This document shows positions 6,597-13,522 of a stretch of 46,711 nucleotides of DNA, piece by piece. Position numbers and translations under genes: made by a program. Under the pieces are notes generated by a model. It was not told the origin of the DNA, made no database searches, and worked only from the letters and a program-made list of their open reading frames with translations. Each line of letters opens with the position of its first letter. Positions within the stretch are counted from its first letter, which is position 1. The stretch is from an uncultured Eubacteriales bacterium (GTDB taxonomy: Bacteria > Bacillota > Clostridia > Peptostreptococcales > Anaerovoracaceae). Location of the stretch: NCBI GenBank assembly GCA_902763505.1, contig CACWSO010000002.1:1-46711 (forward strand), read 5' to 3'.

Positions 6597-7814
6597 GTGA
6601 AGAGATTTCAAGCAACAATTTTAATAGCAGTATTTACCGCATGTATGATGGCCCTGTGCGGATGTACGACATGGGACAACTTCAAGGCGGCGTTTATAGA
6701 TGACCAGGACCCGGATACGACGATACAGATCGGGGTTCTCGAACCGGTCACAGGAGCGGATTCGAAGGCTGCGGAAGATGAGATCAGAGGCATTCAGCTT
6801 GCAAACAAAGTGCATCCTAACGTAAACGGCAAGCTGATTTCCCTTGTGTTCTCAGATGATAAGTCAGATATCGATGCTGCGGAGACTGCAGCGAAGACAT
6901 TGGTGGAGAAAAAGCCGATGGTCATATTGGGGAGCTACGGAAACGTGCTCTCACTTGCTGCGTCATCGTACATCAAAGAAGCCAAGATACCTGCTATCGC
7001 AATCACCAATACAAATCCTTTGGTAACAGCGAACAATGAGTATTATTACAGGGTCTGCTACGTTGCATCTAACCAGGGAGATCTGTTGGCGAGATATATA
7101 CTGGAGTCAGAGAATGAAAATGTCGCTGGGGTGCTTTTGCCTAGGGACGATGATGTTGCTCTTGCGGAAGCCACAGCATTCACTGACAGGATGAAAGCGG
7201 AAACAGAAAACGACGACTCCATTGCATATTATGAAGAGTACACAACGGGGCAGAAGGACTTCACAGAGGTTCTGACAAAACTTGCAGAAACCAAGGTGGA
7301 CAAGGTTATCCTGCCTGGTGACTACACAGATGCGGCGAACATCATCAATCAGGCTGCTGAGATGAATCTGAATGTCATGTTCCTCGGCGATTCGGATTGG
7401 GGCATGGAAGAATTCCACAAGATGCTCAGCAACAAGGTCAAGTCGACTAATGCAGCATTCGTGCAGTTCTTCTCGGCAGATAACAGTGGAATCGGTGAGG
7501 AAGCTGTCACGAAAGAAAGGGAAAGTTTCCTGAAAGCGTATGCTGAAGAATATGGAAGAGACAGCGAACCATCTGAAGCGATGGCTCTTGGATACGACGC
7601 TTATTTCGTCGCGGTTGACGCGATAGACAAGGCGGCAGATGATGCGACAAGCGAAGATATTAATAAAATACTGGCGGACCCACAGTACAGCTTTGAAGGT
7701 GCGACAGGACTGATCAACTTCAACAAGAACGGAGATCCAATCAAGACCGCATATATTAATGTATGGCAAACTGATAAGACAGCCACGATTTATACAGTCG
7801 AGGCTCTCAAATAA
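6597..7814 (+). CDS. ABC-transporter substrate-binding lipoprotein, Leu/Ile/Val-binding (type 1 periplasmic) family
   Basis: The protein (405 aa) has an N-terminal hydrophobic signal ending in LCGC, consistent with lipid attachment, followed by a two-lobed type 1 periplasmic-binding fold. IQIGVLEPVTGADS and EDEIRGIQLA mark the first strand and helix of LivJ/LivK-like proteins, and ALGYDAYFVAVDAI marks the C-terminal part. It should capture a branched-chain or other amino acid or amide outside the cell. The start is GTG 6597 with GAGGTG 6 nt upstream; an ATG at 6576 in frame would sit almost at the transcription start and add seven residues. No permease or ATPase of this ABC system is in the window, so it may pair with components elsewhere or act as a sensor. 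Confidence 0.85.
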   Translation: MKRFQATILIAVFTACMMALCGCTTWDNFKAAFIDDQDPDTTIQIGVLEPVTGADSKAAEDEIRGIQLANKVHPNVNGKLISLVFSDDKSDIDAAETAAKTLVEKKPMVILGSYGNVLSLAASSYIKEAKIPAIAITNTNPLVTANNEYYYRVCYVASNQGDLLARYILESENENVAGVLLPRDDDVALAEATAFTDRMKAETENDDSIAYYEEYTTGQKDFTEVLTKLAETKVDKVILPGDYTDAANIINQAAEMNLNVMFLGDSDWGMEEFHKMLSNKVKSTNAAFVQFFSADNSGIGEEAVTKERESFLKAYAEEYGRDSEPSEAMALGYDAYFVAVDAIDKAADDATSEDINKILADPQYSFEGATGLINFNKNGDPIKTAYINVWQTDKTATIYTVEALK

Positions 7815-7850
7815 AGAAGAACTCTAATATATAAAGAAAGGGAAATAATA

Positions 7851-8075
7851 ATGGAAGAAAAAATCAACAACGCATTAGACCAGATCAGACCATTTCTCCA
7901 GAGAGATGGCGGAGATATTGAATTCGTAGAGTACACGGAAGACAATATCGTGAAAGTTAGACTGAAGGGACACTGCGCAGGATGTCCGGGTGCACAGATG
8001 ACGATCAAGGGAGTCGTTGAAAGAATCCTGAAGGAAAGCTATCCGGAAATCGCAGGTGTCGAAGCTGTTATGTAA
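7851..8075 (+). CDS. NifU-like C-terminal domain Fe-S scaffold
   Basis: This 74-aa protein is a complete stand-alone Nfu domain. It contains LQRDGGDIEFVEY at the start of the fold and the cluster-binding CAGCPGA, whose two cysteines coordinate an iron-sulfur cluster between two monomers. Its role is delivery of Fe-S clusters to client proteins in the cytoplasm. AAAGGGA lies just upstream of ATG 7851. It sits between the binding-protein gene and the M20 peptidase on the same strand, 36 nt and 24 nt away, so it is probably part of that operon although its function is unrelated to transport. Confidence 0.9.
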   Translation: MEEKINNALDQIRPFLQRDGGDIEFVEYTEDNIVKVRLKGHCAGCPGAQMTIKGVVERILKESYPEIAGVEAVM

Positions 8076-8099
8076 CATACTGCAAAGGCAACAGCAGAC

Positions 8100-9554
8100 A
8101 TGGATTTTCTTGAGACAGTAAATAACAGAATAGAAGAGAACAGGACAGAGATGCTTTCATCTCTGTCCAAGCTTATATCCATCCCAAGCATTGCGATTAC
8201 TCCGGACACCGCAGAGAGTGCATCAGAAGGGGCGGCGATGCCATTTGGGGAAGACGTCGACCGGGCGTATCGGTTTATGTTCTCGCTCGGCGAAGACGAA
8301 GGCTTCACGACGTTTGATGCCGACGGTTACGGCGGTCACATCGACTACGACGGAACAGAGGATGGCGTCGTGGGAATTCTGGGCCATCTGGACGTCGTGC
8401 CGGAAGGGGCAGACTGGGATTTCGAACCCTATGGCGGTGAAATCGAAGACGGATATCTGCAGGGTCGCGGAACAATGGATGACAAAGGCCCGGTCATCGC
8501 GTCTTTTTATGCCATGAAGGCGTTGAAGGAGTGCGGGTTTGAACCGGCGAAGACAGTAAGACTGATACTCGGTCTCGATGAAGAGACGAACTGGGATGGA
8601 ATGAAATACTATCTGGAGTGCACACCGGATCTTCCGGATATAGGGTTTACTCCGGATGCAGACTTCCCGGTCATCAGAGCCGAGAAAGGCATCCTGACAT
8701 TCGACATCATTTCTAAATTCCCGAAGTCCAGAGGGAAAGGCCTTGAGCTCACTTCCATCACTGGCGGAACAGCACGCAATGCCGTGCCTGACTTTGCAAA
8801 GGCAGTCGTATACGACACCGCGGGAGGCGGTTACAGCTTCATTAAAGAGACGGTGGCGGGCTGCGCGGAAAAGAACGGATGGGACATAAGCTGCAGAGGC
8901 GCGGGAAGAAGTCTCGAGATTAGCGTGTCCGGAAAATCCGCCCACGCAGCGAAGCCAGAGCAGGGAGTGAACGCCATTTCCATTCTGATGGATTTTCTGG
9001 GACGGCTCACGTTCCTCAATGATGGGACTGCGGATTTCGTTGATTTCTACAATGATAGAATCGGCTATGATCTCCATGGGGAAAGAATCGGCTGTCCTTT
9101 GGAGGATGAAGATTCCGGAAAGCTCACATTTAATGTCTCTATGGTAGACGTTGACAAGAATACGGCGAAACTCACGATTAATGTCAGATATCCGGTCAGC
9201 TGCACAGGTGAGCAGGTTTATTCCGGCATCATGGAAGTGCTCGATGAATATGGATATGGCATCGTCAAAGGAATGGAAAAGCGGCCGATCAGCATCGATG
9301 CGGAATCTGAGCTCGTAACGACGCTGATGGAAGTGTATCAGAAGCATACAGGTGACACAGAGAACAAACCTCTCGTCATAGGCGGCGGCACGTACGCCCG
9401 TGCGATGGATAACATCGTTGCCTTTGGTGCGAGATTTCCAGGTGAGCCGGGGCTGGGTCACATGAAGAACGAGAAAATCTCAATAGATAACATGGTTCGC
9501 CTGGCAAAGATTTATGCAGAGGCTGTTTATGAACTGGCTAAGAAAGAAGATTGA
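8100..9554 (+). CDS. M20-family dipeptidase (PepV/Sapep-like)
   Basis: The 484-aa enzyme shows the M20 metallopeptidase residues in order: GHLDVVPEG with the first metal His and the following Asp, GRGTMDDKGP with the bridging Asp, LDEETNWDG with the catalytic and ligand Glu pair, a further Asp in TPDADFP, and GLGHMKNE with the last His ligand. Length and motif spacing fit PepV-type dipeptidases with a lid domain. It would hydrolyse dipeptides in the cytoplasm, which fits co-transcription with an amino-acid-type binding protein. Only a weak AAAGG precedes ATG 8100, so expression may depend on coupling. Its 3' end overlaps the start of the 3D-domain gene. Confidence 0.88.
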   Translation: MDFLETVNNRIEENRTEMLSSLSKLISIPSIAITPDTAESASEGAAMPFGEDVDRAYRFMFSLGEDEGFTTFDADGYGGHIDYDGTEDGVVGILGHLDVVPEGADWDFEPYGGEIEDGYLQGRGTMDDKGPVIASFYAMKALKECGFEPAKTVRLILGLDEETNWDGMKYYLECTPDLPDIGFTPDADFPVIRAEKGILTFDIISKFPKSRGKGLELTSITGGTARNAVPDFAKAVVYDTAGGGYSFIKETVAGCAEKNGWDISCRGAGRSLEISVSGKSAHAAKPEQGVNAISILMDFLGRLTFLNDGTADFVDFYNDRIGYDLHGERIGCPLEDEDSGKLTFNVSMVDVDKNTAKLTINVRYPVSCTGEQVYSGIMEVLDEYGYGIVKGMEKRPISIDAESELVTTLMEVYQKHTGDTENKPLVIGGGTYARAMDNIVAFGARFPGEPGLGHMKNEKISIDNMVRLAKIYAEAVYELAKKED

Positions 9555-10332
9555 CGAAAACAGAATGTTTTTCAAAGTTCTGGCCGCAGCCATCGGGTGC
9601 AACCTGATACTCATAGGACTTTTGGCTGCAGTCTCTGTTAGCGTGAAAGATATTACTGTCACAGTAAACGGCAAGACAGCTCAGTACAAGACCATTCGAA
9701 ATTCTGTAAGCGACATGCTCAGAGGCTGGGATGTCACGTTGAACGAGGAAGACGTCGTCAAACCCGGCATGAATGCAGCCCTGAAGGATGGAACAAATGT
9801 AAAAATAGACCTCTTTGAAGTCCGGAAGGAAACCGTATCGGAAGCCGTCGACTTCAAAACCAAGACGGAGTATACTTCGGATCTAATGGAAGGTGAAACG
9901 AAGGTCACGACGGAAGGTGTCAAAGGCGAGGATAAAGTGACTTACGAAATCACATATCTCGGAGGAATCGTACAAAGCCGTAAAGAAATCGCCAGGGAAA
10001 CAGTGAGCAAACCTGTAACGGAAGTCATTGCTGAGGGAACAGCCGTATCCTATGACGGTGTGAAATACAGCAGAATGATTACAGTTGTAGCAACAGGCTA
10101 TACGCACACAGGAAACAGAACGGCAACAGGTACGCGTCCTCACCGGGGGACCATGGCGGTTGACCGCAGCGTCATTGCAATGGGTTCTTACGGGTATGTA
10201 CCGGGTTACGGAGCGGTGCATGCTGAAGATACCGGCGGCGCCATCAAAGGCAACCGCATCGACTTGTTCTTTGAGACGAGAGGGCAGGCTGTTTCGTGGG
10301 GGCGCAGAACGGTCGATCTGTATATCAAATAA
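9529..10332 (+). CDS. Cell-wall-associated G5/3D-domain protein (YabE-like)
   Basis: The protein (267 aa) has one N-terminal transmembrane segment (about residues 15-37), a DUF348-like module beginning at ITVTVNGK, a G5 domain (about 110-165), and a C-terminal 3D domain with its three aspartates in AVDRS, AEDTGG and NRIDLFF. This is the arrangement of YabE/resuscitation-factor-like wall proteins, whose 3D fold resembles lytic transglycosylases of the MltA type; peptidoglycan cleavage is inferred. I chose ATG 9529 because AGAGG lies six bases before it; an in-frame ATG at 9514 has no good site. The start lies inside the end of the M20 gene. The operon terminator downstream is split by an IS insertion. 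Confidence 0.85.
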   Translation: MNWLRKKIDENRMFFKVLAAAIGCNLILIGLLAAVSVSVKDITVTVNGKTAQYKTIRNSVSDMLRGWDVTLNEEDVVKPGMNAALKDGTNVKIDLFEVRKETVSEAVDFKTKTEYTSDLMEGETKVTTEGVKGEDKVTYEITYLGGIVQSRKEIARETVSKPVTEVIAEGTAVSYDGVKYSRMITVVATGYTHTGNRTATGTRPHRGTMAVDRSVIAMGSYGYVPGYGAVHAEDTGGAIKGNRIDLFFETRGQAVSWGRRTVDLYIK

Positions 10333-10338
10333 AGACAT

Positions 10339-10353
10339 AAAAAGAGCGGTCAC
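10339..10353. terminator. Left arm of a bidirectional terminator split by an IS
   Basis: AAAAAGAGCGGTCAC here is perfectly complementary to GTGACCGCTCTTTTT at 11745-11759. Rejoined without the insertion sequence they form a 15-bp stem with loop GATT and T-tracts on both strands, which would terminate both the 3D-protein operon and the convergent alaX-like gene. The arms are now about 1.4 kb apart. Confidence 0.85.
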
Positions 10354-10360
10354 GATTGTG
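10351..10360. repeat. Left copy of 10-bp target duplication
   Basis: CACGATTGTG here is repeated exactly at 11738-11747 on the other side of the IS. It spans the former terminator apex: three stem bases, the GATT loop and three stem bases. If the element is instead taken to begin TGTGAA, the duplication would read CGATTG (10353-10358 and 11740-11745). Confidence 0.75.
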
Positions 10361-10397
10361 TGAACTTGTCAACTAAAAGTAGACAGTTCAAAAAGAG
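10361..10397 (+). repeat. IS3 terminal inverted repeat (transposase 3' side)
   Basis: The repeat begins TGAACTTGTC and ends TTCAAAAAGAG. It contains an internal palindrome, TGAACT pairing with AGTTCA and GTC pairing with GAC, around the conserved AAAAGTA core. Confidence 0.85.
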
Positions 10398-10407
10398 CAA
10401 ATCTCAA

Positions 10408-11211
10408 TCACAAGAACCCCAGATCAGTTCTATACTGAACTGGGGTTTTGTATTGTAGTGAGTATGCAGGTCTGTAATTGTTATAGTAATATACAAAGCT
10501 GTCTATCATTTCCTCGGGCGTATCAAACTGTCTGTGCCATCCTTCAGCATACATCTCTGCTTTTATCCACCCGTTTATCGCTTCGATCACACAATTGTCC
10601 GTAGGAGTACCAACGCGCGACATCGAGCGAATTATGTTATAATCTTTATGAGCATTGCAGAATGCTGCAGAGGAATAGACTGATCCTTGGTCGGTGTGCA
10701 AAGTGACTGGGTCTTTCTGTTCCTTTGTCATTTCTATGAGGTCTTCCAGGCAGTCATAATATGGCCTGTTATCTCCGGCTCGCTTTCCAATGTGGCTTGA
10801 AATGATTTCGTTATTGAATGTGTCCAGCAGATACGTCCACTCAAACTGTTTACCCTTATGTCTCATCACCGTCATATCCGAAGCCACAAGCTCAAGCGGC
10901 TGCCCGGCGTTCCATTTACATGCTACAAGATTAGGGAAAATCTTGCTTTCTTCCTTTGGCTTTTTCCATCTGTAGTGCTTAACATGTGCCTTTATTCCTG
11001 CATACTTGCAGCACTTATGTGCCAGATTGTCTGAGAAGATCAATCCCGTCTCCCTTCTGACTACTGCTGCGAGTCTGTGGTAACCGTACGAGCGGTGTCG
11101 TTCATGGACCTCAAACAATAGAGCTGTAAGATCGTCACGATACCTCTCATACTGGTTCTTGGTTCCTTGTCTTCGCTTCCATTTGTAGTATCCGGATCTG
11201 TTGACATCCAT
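10408..11211 (-). CDS. IS3-family transposase OrfB, DDE catalytic domain
   Basis: This frame encodes the rve-type integrase core. The DDE residues are visible as SDMTV, HTDQGS and, after about 35 residues, the Glu in CVIEAINGWIK. The first ATG in frame is at 11211 (267 aa), but the frame stays open upstream to the A7 tract at 11334-11328. It encodes there a typical OrfB lead-in (SEYEIIDKL, SVSELCRLM), so the product is most likely made as an OrfAB fusion of about 407 aa by -1 frameshifting. The fusion transposase would cut and join the IS ends. The last codons form a hairpin that may terminate incoming transcription. Confidence 0.92.
   Translation of the reverse strand: MDVNRSGYYKWKRRQGTKNQYERYRDDLTALLFEVHERHRSYGYHRLAAVVRRETGLIFSDNLAHKCCKYAGIKAHVKHYRWKKPKEESKIFPNLVACKWNAGQPLELVASDMTVMRHKGKQFEWTYLLDTFNNEIISSHIGKRAGDNRPYYDCLEDLIEMTKEQKDPVTLHTDQGSVYSSAAFCNAHKDYNIIRSMSRVGTPTDNCVIEAINGWIKAEMYAEGWHRQFDTPEEMIDSFVYYYNNYRPAYSLQYKTPVQYRTDLGFL
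10415..10449 (+). terminator. Hairpin at the transposase 3' end, T-tract on the plus strand
   Basis: AACCCCAG (10415-10422) pairs with CTGGGGTT (10440-10447), and TCAG (10424-10427) pairs with CTGA (10435-10438) around an A-A mismatch, followed by TTTTG. It could stop plus-strand transcripts that enter the IS from the 3D-protein operon, partly replacing the terminator the IS broke. On the minus strand the U-tract is poor. Confidence 0.55.
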
Positions 11212-11258
11212 GAGCCTGCAAAGCTCCGATACCGAGTATTCATCCTTCAGTTTGTCGA

Positions 11259-11630
11259 TTATTTCGTATTCAGATCTCTTAAAGTAACGAATTCCTTGCT
11301 TGCACCAACTCCTTTCACTACGTATCCTTTTTTTAACCGTTCGATCTCGATTTTCTGCTTCTCAACGATGAGTTTCAATCGCTGCTCTTCGGTGAGAGAT
11401 TTGCTTGTGGACAATGCCGCAAATGGATTGCCGGGCTTTTTCCTGTTTTCGAGTGCATCAGGTCCTCCCTCCAAATATTTTTGAATCCAGGAATGCACTT
11501 GTCCTCTGCTGATGTTTTCCTCTCTTGCAATCGTCTGTTGGCCAATTTTGTCATCCAGATTGCGAAGAACGACTCTGAGCTTTTCCTCTTTACTCCAGTT
11601 TCTGTTTTTTCCGCCTTTAGGTCTACCCAT
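11259..11630 (-). CDS. IS3-family transposase OrfA, helix-turn-helix protein
   Basis: The 123-aa protein starts MGRPKGGKNRNWSKEEK and has a helix-turn-helix (about residues 12-60, WSKEEKLRVVLR to GQVHSWIQKY) followed by a leucine-zipper-like helix (LTEEQRLKLIVEKQKIEIE). OrfA proteins of this family bind the IS ends and modulate transposition. Near its end, TTA AAA AAA GGA provides an A7 slippery tract (11334-11328). A -1 slip there leads into the open OrfB frame, giving the OrfAB transposase; the zero frame continues about 24 codons to its own stop at 11259. Confidence 0.9.
   Translation of the reverse strand: MGRPKGGKNRNWSKEEKLRVVLRNLDDKIGQQTIAREENISRGQVHSWIQKYLEGGPDALENRKKPGNPFAALSTSKSLTEEQRLKLIVEKQKIEIERLKKGYVVKGVGASKEFVTLRDLNTK
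11328..11334 (-). promoter_or_regulatory. A7 slippery site for programmed -1 frameshift
   Basis: Seven adenines on the minus strand are read A-AAA-AAA in the OrfA frame and followed by GG. OrfB lies in the -1 frame and is open from this point, with no stop between the tract and ATG 11211. This is the classical arrangement for OrfAB production in IS3 elements. Confidence 0.75.
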
Positions 11631-11700
11631 ATTTCCACCTCCGTTTTCATTTTACCAAAGAAAAAGCAGACACTCTTTCGAATGTCTGCTTGTGAGACGT

Positions 11701-11737
11701 CTCTTTTTGAAGTGTCTACTTTTGTTTTACCACTTCA
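11701..11737 (-). repeat. IS3 terminal inverted repeat (transposase 5' side)
   Basis: Read from the outside, it starts TGAAGTGGTAAAAC and ends ACACTTCAAAAAGAG. It matches the other end at 31 of 37 positions. The internal palindrome is TGAAGT with ACTTCA, where the other end has TGAACT with AGTTCA, so the paired bases change together. Confidence 0.85.
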
Positions 11738-11747
11738 CACGATTGTG
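11738..11747. repeat. Right copy of 10-bp target duplication
   Basis: CACGATTGTG, identical to 10351-10360. It includes the former terminator loop GATT. Confidence 0.75.
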
Positions 11748-11760
11748 ACCGCTCTTTTTT
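11745..11760. terminator. Right arm of the bidirectional terminator split by an IS
   Basis: GTGACCGCTCTTTTTT is the partner of the arm at 10339-10353. Its T-run overlaps the stop codon of the alaX-like gene (11759-11761), so this hairpin originally lay immediately behind that gene. Confidence 0.85.
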
Positions 11761-13012
11761 ATTGCAGATGTTTCTGCAGCAGATCGGCGAAGAGTGCCGC
11801 ATTCTCATCGTTTGTGAAGATGGCCCTCGCAGAGACATCGTTTCCGCCGCCTTTGCCCTGATAGAAGTTGGCGTATTCTTTGACCAGACTTCCGCATTTG
11901 ATTTCACCGTCGCTTACGAGAATGTAGGACGTTGCCGGTTTCGAATACAGCAGGATCAGTTTGCCTTTGCATCTCGGTTTGCCCATGTAGGACTTCGCCA
12001 TGTTGAATGCGTCATCCATGGAGAAGTGTTCCAGTGTATGGACGACAACATTTCCTTCCGCACTGTCAAGGGTTTCGTCCAGTGCAGCGCTTTCGATGTC
12101 GGTAAAAGCGTGCTTGAGCTGGATCAGCTCACCCTTTAGGTCGGCAGCTCTCTGCTCGAGGCCGCGGATCTTATCCGGGAAATCCTCCACGGAGGAAGAG
12201 TATTTGTTGGAGAGATCCGTAAGGATATTGTGTTTCATTTCGTAGTCTTCGAGGGCGCGGGCACCGGCTTCGAAATAGATGCGGAACATCTCCTTGTACT
12301 TTTCTACTTTGAATAATTTGATGATGCCCACCTGGCCTGCGGTTGATGGATGCGTACCGCAGCAAGCCACACAGTCAGCGGCATGTTCCGGGGAACCGAC
12401 GCACACGATGGAGATGTCTTCGTCAAAAGCAAGTTTCTTTCTGAGAGGCATTTTCTCGGCGTCTTCTCTGTTGTCGAAGCGGAAGACATATACAGGGGTG
12501 TTTGACCAGATTACTTCGTTCGCCAAGCGTTCGCAATGCTGCGCGATATCCCAATCGATCACAGAAGGTCTGCTTCTTTCCGGATTTGTCGGTTCGTCCT
12601 CCAGACTGATATCGATGGTCATGTAATCCTCACCCATGTGAAAACCGCGGTTCACGCCGCCACATTCCTGATAAAAGATTCCCGAAAGTATGTGTTCGCC
12701 GCAATGCCGCTGCATGTTATCAAAACGGCGCGGCCAGTCCAAAGTGCAGTGTACGGTGCAGCCTTCGCTGAGCCCCTCATAGGAAGAAAGCCTATGGATC
12801 ACGTCATCCCCGTCTTCCTGCACATCTATGACCTGCAATTCCAGTGCGTCTTTGCCGGCTGTCAGTACGCTTCCGAGGTCGCAGCTTTGTCCGCCGCCCT
12901 CCGGGAAGAAGGCAGTCTGGTCAAAAAAGATGCCGTTTTCGGTGATTTTGGTTACCGTTGCATCCCATTCTTTCGTATATACATCATGCTGGTATAATTT
13001 TGTTGTGCTCAT
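11759..13012 (-). CDS. Alanyl-tRNA editing protein, AlaX-like with DHHA1 domain
   Basis: The protein (417 aa) resembles the editing and C-terminal parts of alanyl-tRNA synthetase without the aminoacylation core. The zinc/catalytic ligands appear as HCGEHILS and later CCGTHPS, and the C-terminal DHHA1 region ends in YQGKGGGNDVSAR. It should deacylate mischarged Ser- or Gly-tRNA(Ala) in trans. The start at ATG 13012 has GAGGA about 10 nt upstream and gives MSTTKLYQHDVY, which matches the usual AlaX N-terminus. In-frame ATGs at 13048 and 13045 lie right at the predicted transcription start and could give a leaderless, N-terminally extended form. Its terminator is split by the IS element. Confidence 0.88.
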   Translation of the reverse strand: MSTTKLYQHDVYTKEWDATVTKITENGIFFDQTAFFPEGGGQSCDLGSVLTAGKDALELQVIDVQEDGDDVIHRLSSYEGLSEGCTVHCTLDWPRRFDNMQRHCGEHILSGIFYQECGGVNRGFHMGEDYMTIDISLEDEPTNPERSRPSVIDWDIAQHCERLANEVIWSNTPVYVFRFDNREDAEKMPLRKKLAFDEDISIVCVGSPEHAADCVACCGTHPSTAGQVGIIKLFKVEKYKEMFRIYFEAGARALEDYEMKHNILTDLSNKYSSSVEDFPDKIRGLEQRAADLKGELIQLKHAFTDIESAALDETLDSAEGNVVVHTLEHFSMDDAFNMAKSYMGKPRCKGKLILLYSKPATSYILVSDGEIKCGSLVKEYANFYQGKGGGNDVSARAIFTNDENAALFADLLQKHLQ

Positions 13013-13052
13013 TGTTTCTAGTTCCTCTATAGACCGCAATAACATCATGGAG

Positions 13053-13081
13053 AGTGTACTGCCTTCCCGCAAAAAAGTCAA
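13053..13081 (-). promoter_or_regulatory. Promoter of the alaX-like gene
   Basis: TTGACT (13081-13076), 17 nt, then TACACT (13058-13053) on the minus strand. The predicted start near 13046 yields either a leader of about 35 nt with GAGGA for ATG 13012, or a leaderless message beginning at the ATGATG at 13048-13043. Confidence 0.65.
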
Positions 13082-13334
13082 ACAATATGCATAAACGCAT
13101 GAAAAACACGGCAACATTATTGAATTGTCGTGCAAATTAGTAGTATAATTAACAATCATAGTGATTTATTTGCGGTTGCATTAGGGTTTTCAGATTTTTA
13201 CAGTAAAGATTTTACAAAAAGCCGAAAAACCGCAGAAAATCCACGTTTTCAGGGGTTTTGCCTTGAAGATGAAATAATTCTATCAATTCCTGTGGAAAAC
13301 CTTGTATCTCATTTTAAACTTGACAGCTGAAACC

Positions 13335-13348
13335 GTTGAAATTTCAAC
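13335..13348. repeat. 14-bp perfect palindrome
   Basis: GTTGAAATTTCAAC reads identically on both strands. It lies 16 nt before the first perfect DnaA box and about 175 nt before the AraC-type gene, so it could be a protein-binding site of either system. Confidence 0.5.
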
Positions 13349-13362
13349 AATAGTAAAAAAAT

Positions 13363-13423
13363 GGTTATCCACAGCCATCATTGGATTAAATTGTATACGA
13401 TTTCGAAATAACTGTGGATAACC
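13363..13423. promoter_or_regulatory. Inverted pair of perfect DnaA boxes
   Basis: GGTTATCCACAG (13363-13374) and CTGTGGATAACC (13412-13423) form a perfect 12-bp inverted repeat, each half holding the DnaA consensus TTATCCACA. The 37-nt spacer is AT-rich. Confidence 0.6.
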
Positions 13424-13522
13424 GCTGAAATGCCCTTAATTACAAGGTTTTGCGATTGTTGAACCAATTATTTACAGTCAATGGTTTTGGTTTACATAAC
13501 TCAACCAATTTAGGAGTCAAAA

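Larger units (their letters stand above)
10361..11737 (-). mobile_element. Intact IS3-family insertion sequence, 1377 bp
   Basis: The element has 37-bp imperfect terminal inverted repeats (31 of 37 positions match), two transposase frames in the OrfA/OrfB order on the minus strand, a slippery A7 tract for frameshifting, and an exact flanking duplication. The ends start TGAA and finish TTCA; the end at position 98 of the diverged copy supports these boundaries. The reading frames are open and the duplication is perfect, so insertion looks recent. A 10-bp duplication is longer than the 3-5 bp usual for IS3 elements. It interrupts the terminator between the 3D-protein gene and the alaX-like gene. 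Confidence 0.9.
13082..13522. other. AT-rich intergenic region with DnaA boxes and palindromes
   Basis: No convincing gene lies here. The region is visibly AT-rich and contains two perfect DnaA boxes, TTATCCACA at 13365-13373 (plus) and 13413-13421 (minus), and weaker ones at 13291-13299 (minus, one mismatch) and 13468-13476 (plus, two mismatches). The perfect boxes are the cores of a 12-bp inverted repeat, GGTTATCCACAG with CTGTGGATAACC, 37 nt apart. A 14-bp palindrome GTTGAAATTTCAAC is at 13335-13348. dnaA and dnaN are not adjacent, so an origin call is not justified. Operator sites for the AraC-type gene downstream are the main alternative. Confidence 0.6.

Noticed and set aside
8223-9461. 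Long open frame (412 codons) on the strand opposite the M20 dipeptidase
   Set aside because: The plus-strand frame has all M20 metal ligands in order. The antisense translation matches no family I know, and long antisense frames arise from codon bias.
13082-13522. Calling the DnaA-box region oriC
   Set aside because: dnaA, dnaN, rpmH and rnpA are not next to it, and skew over the genome cannot be seen from one window. It is kept as a finding instead.
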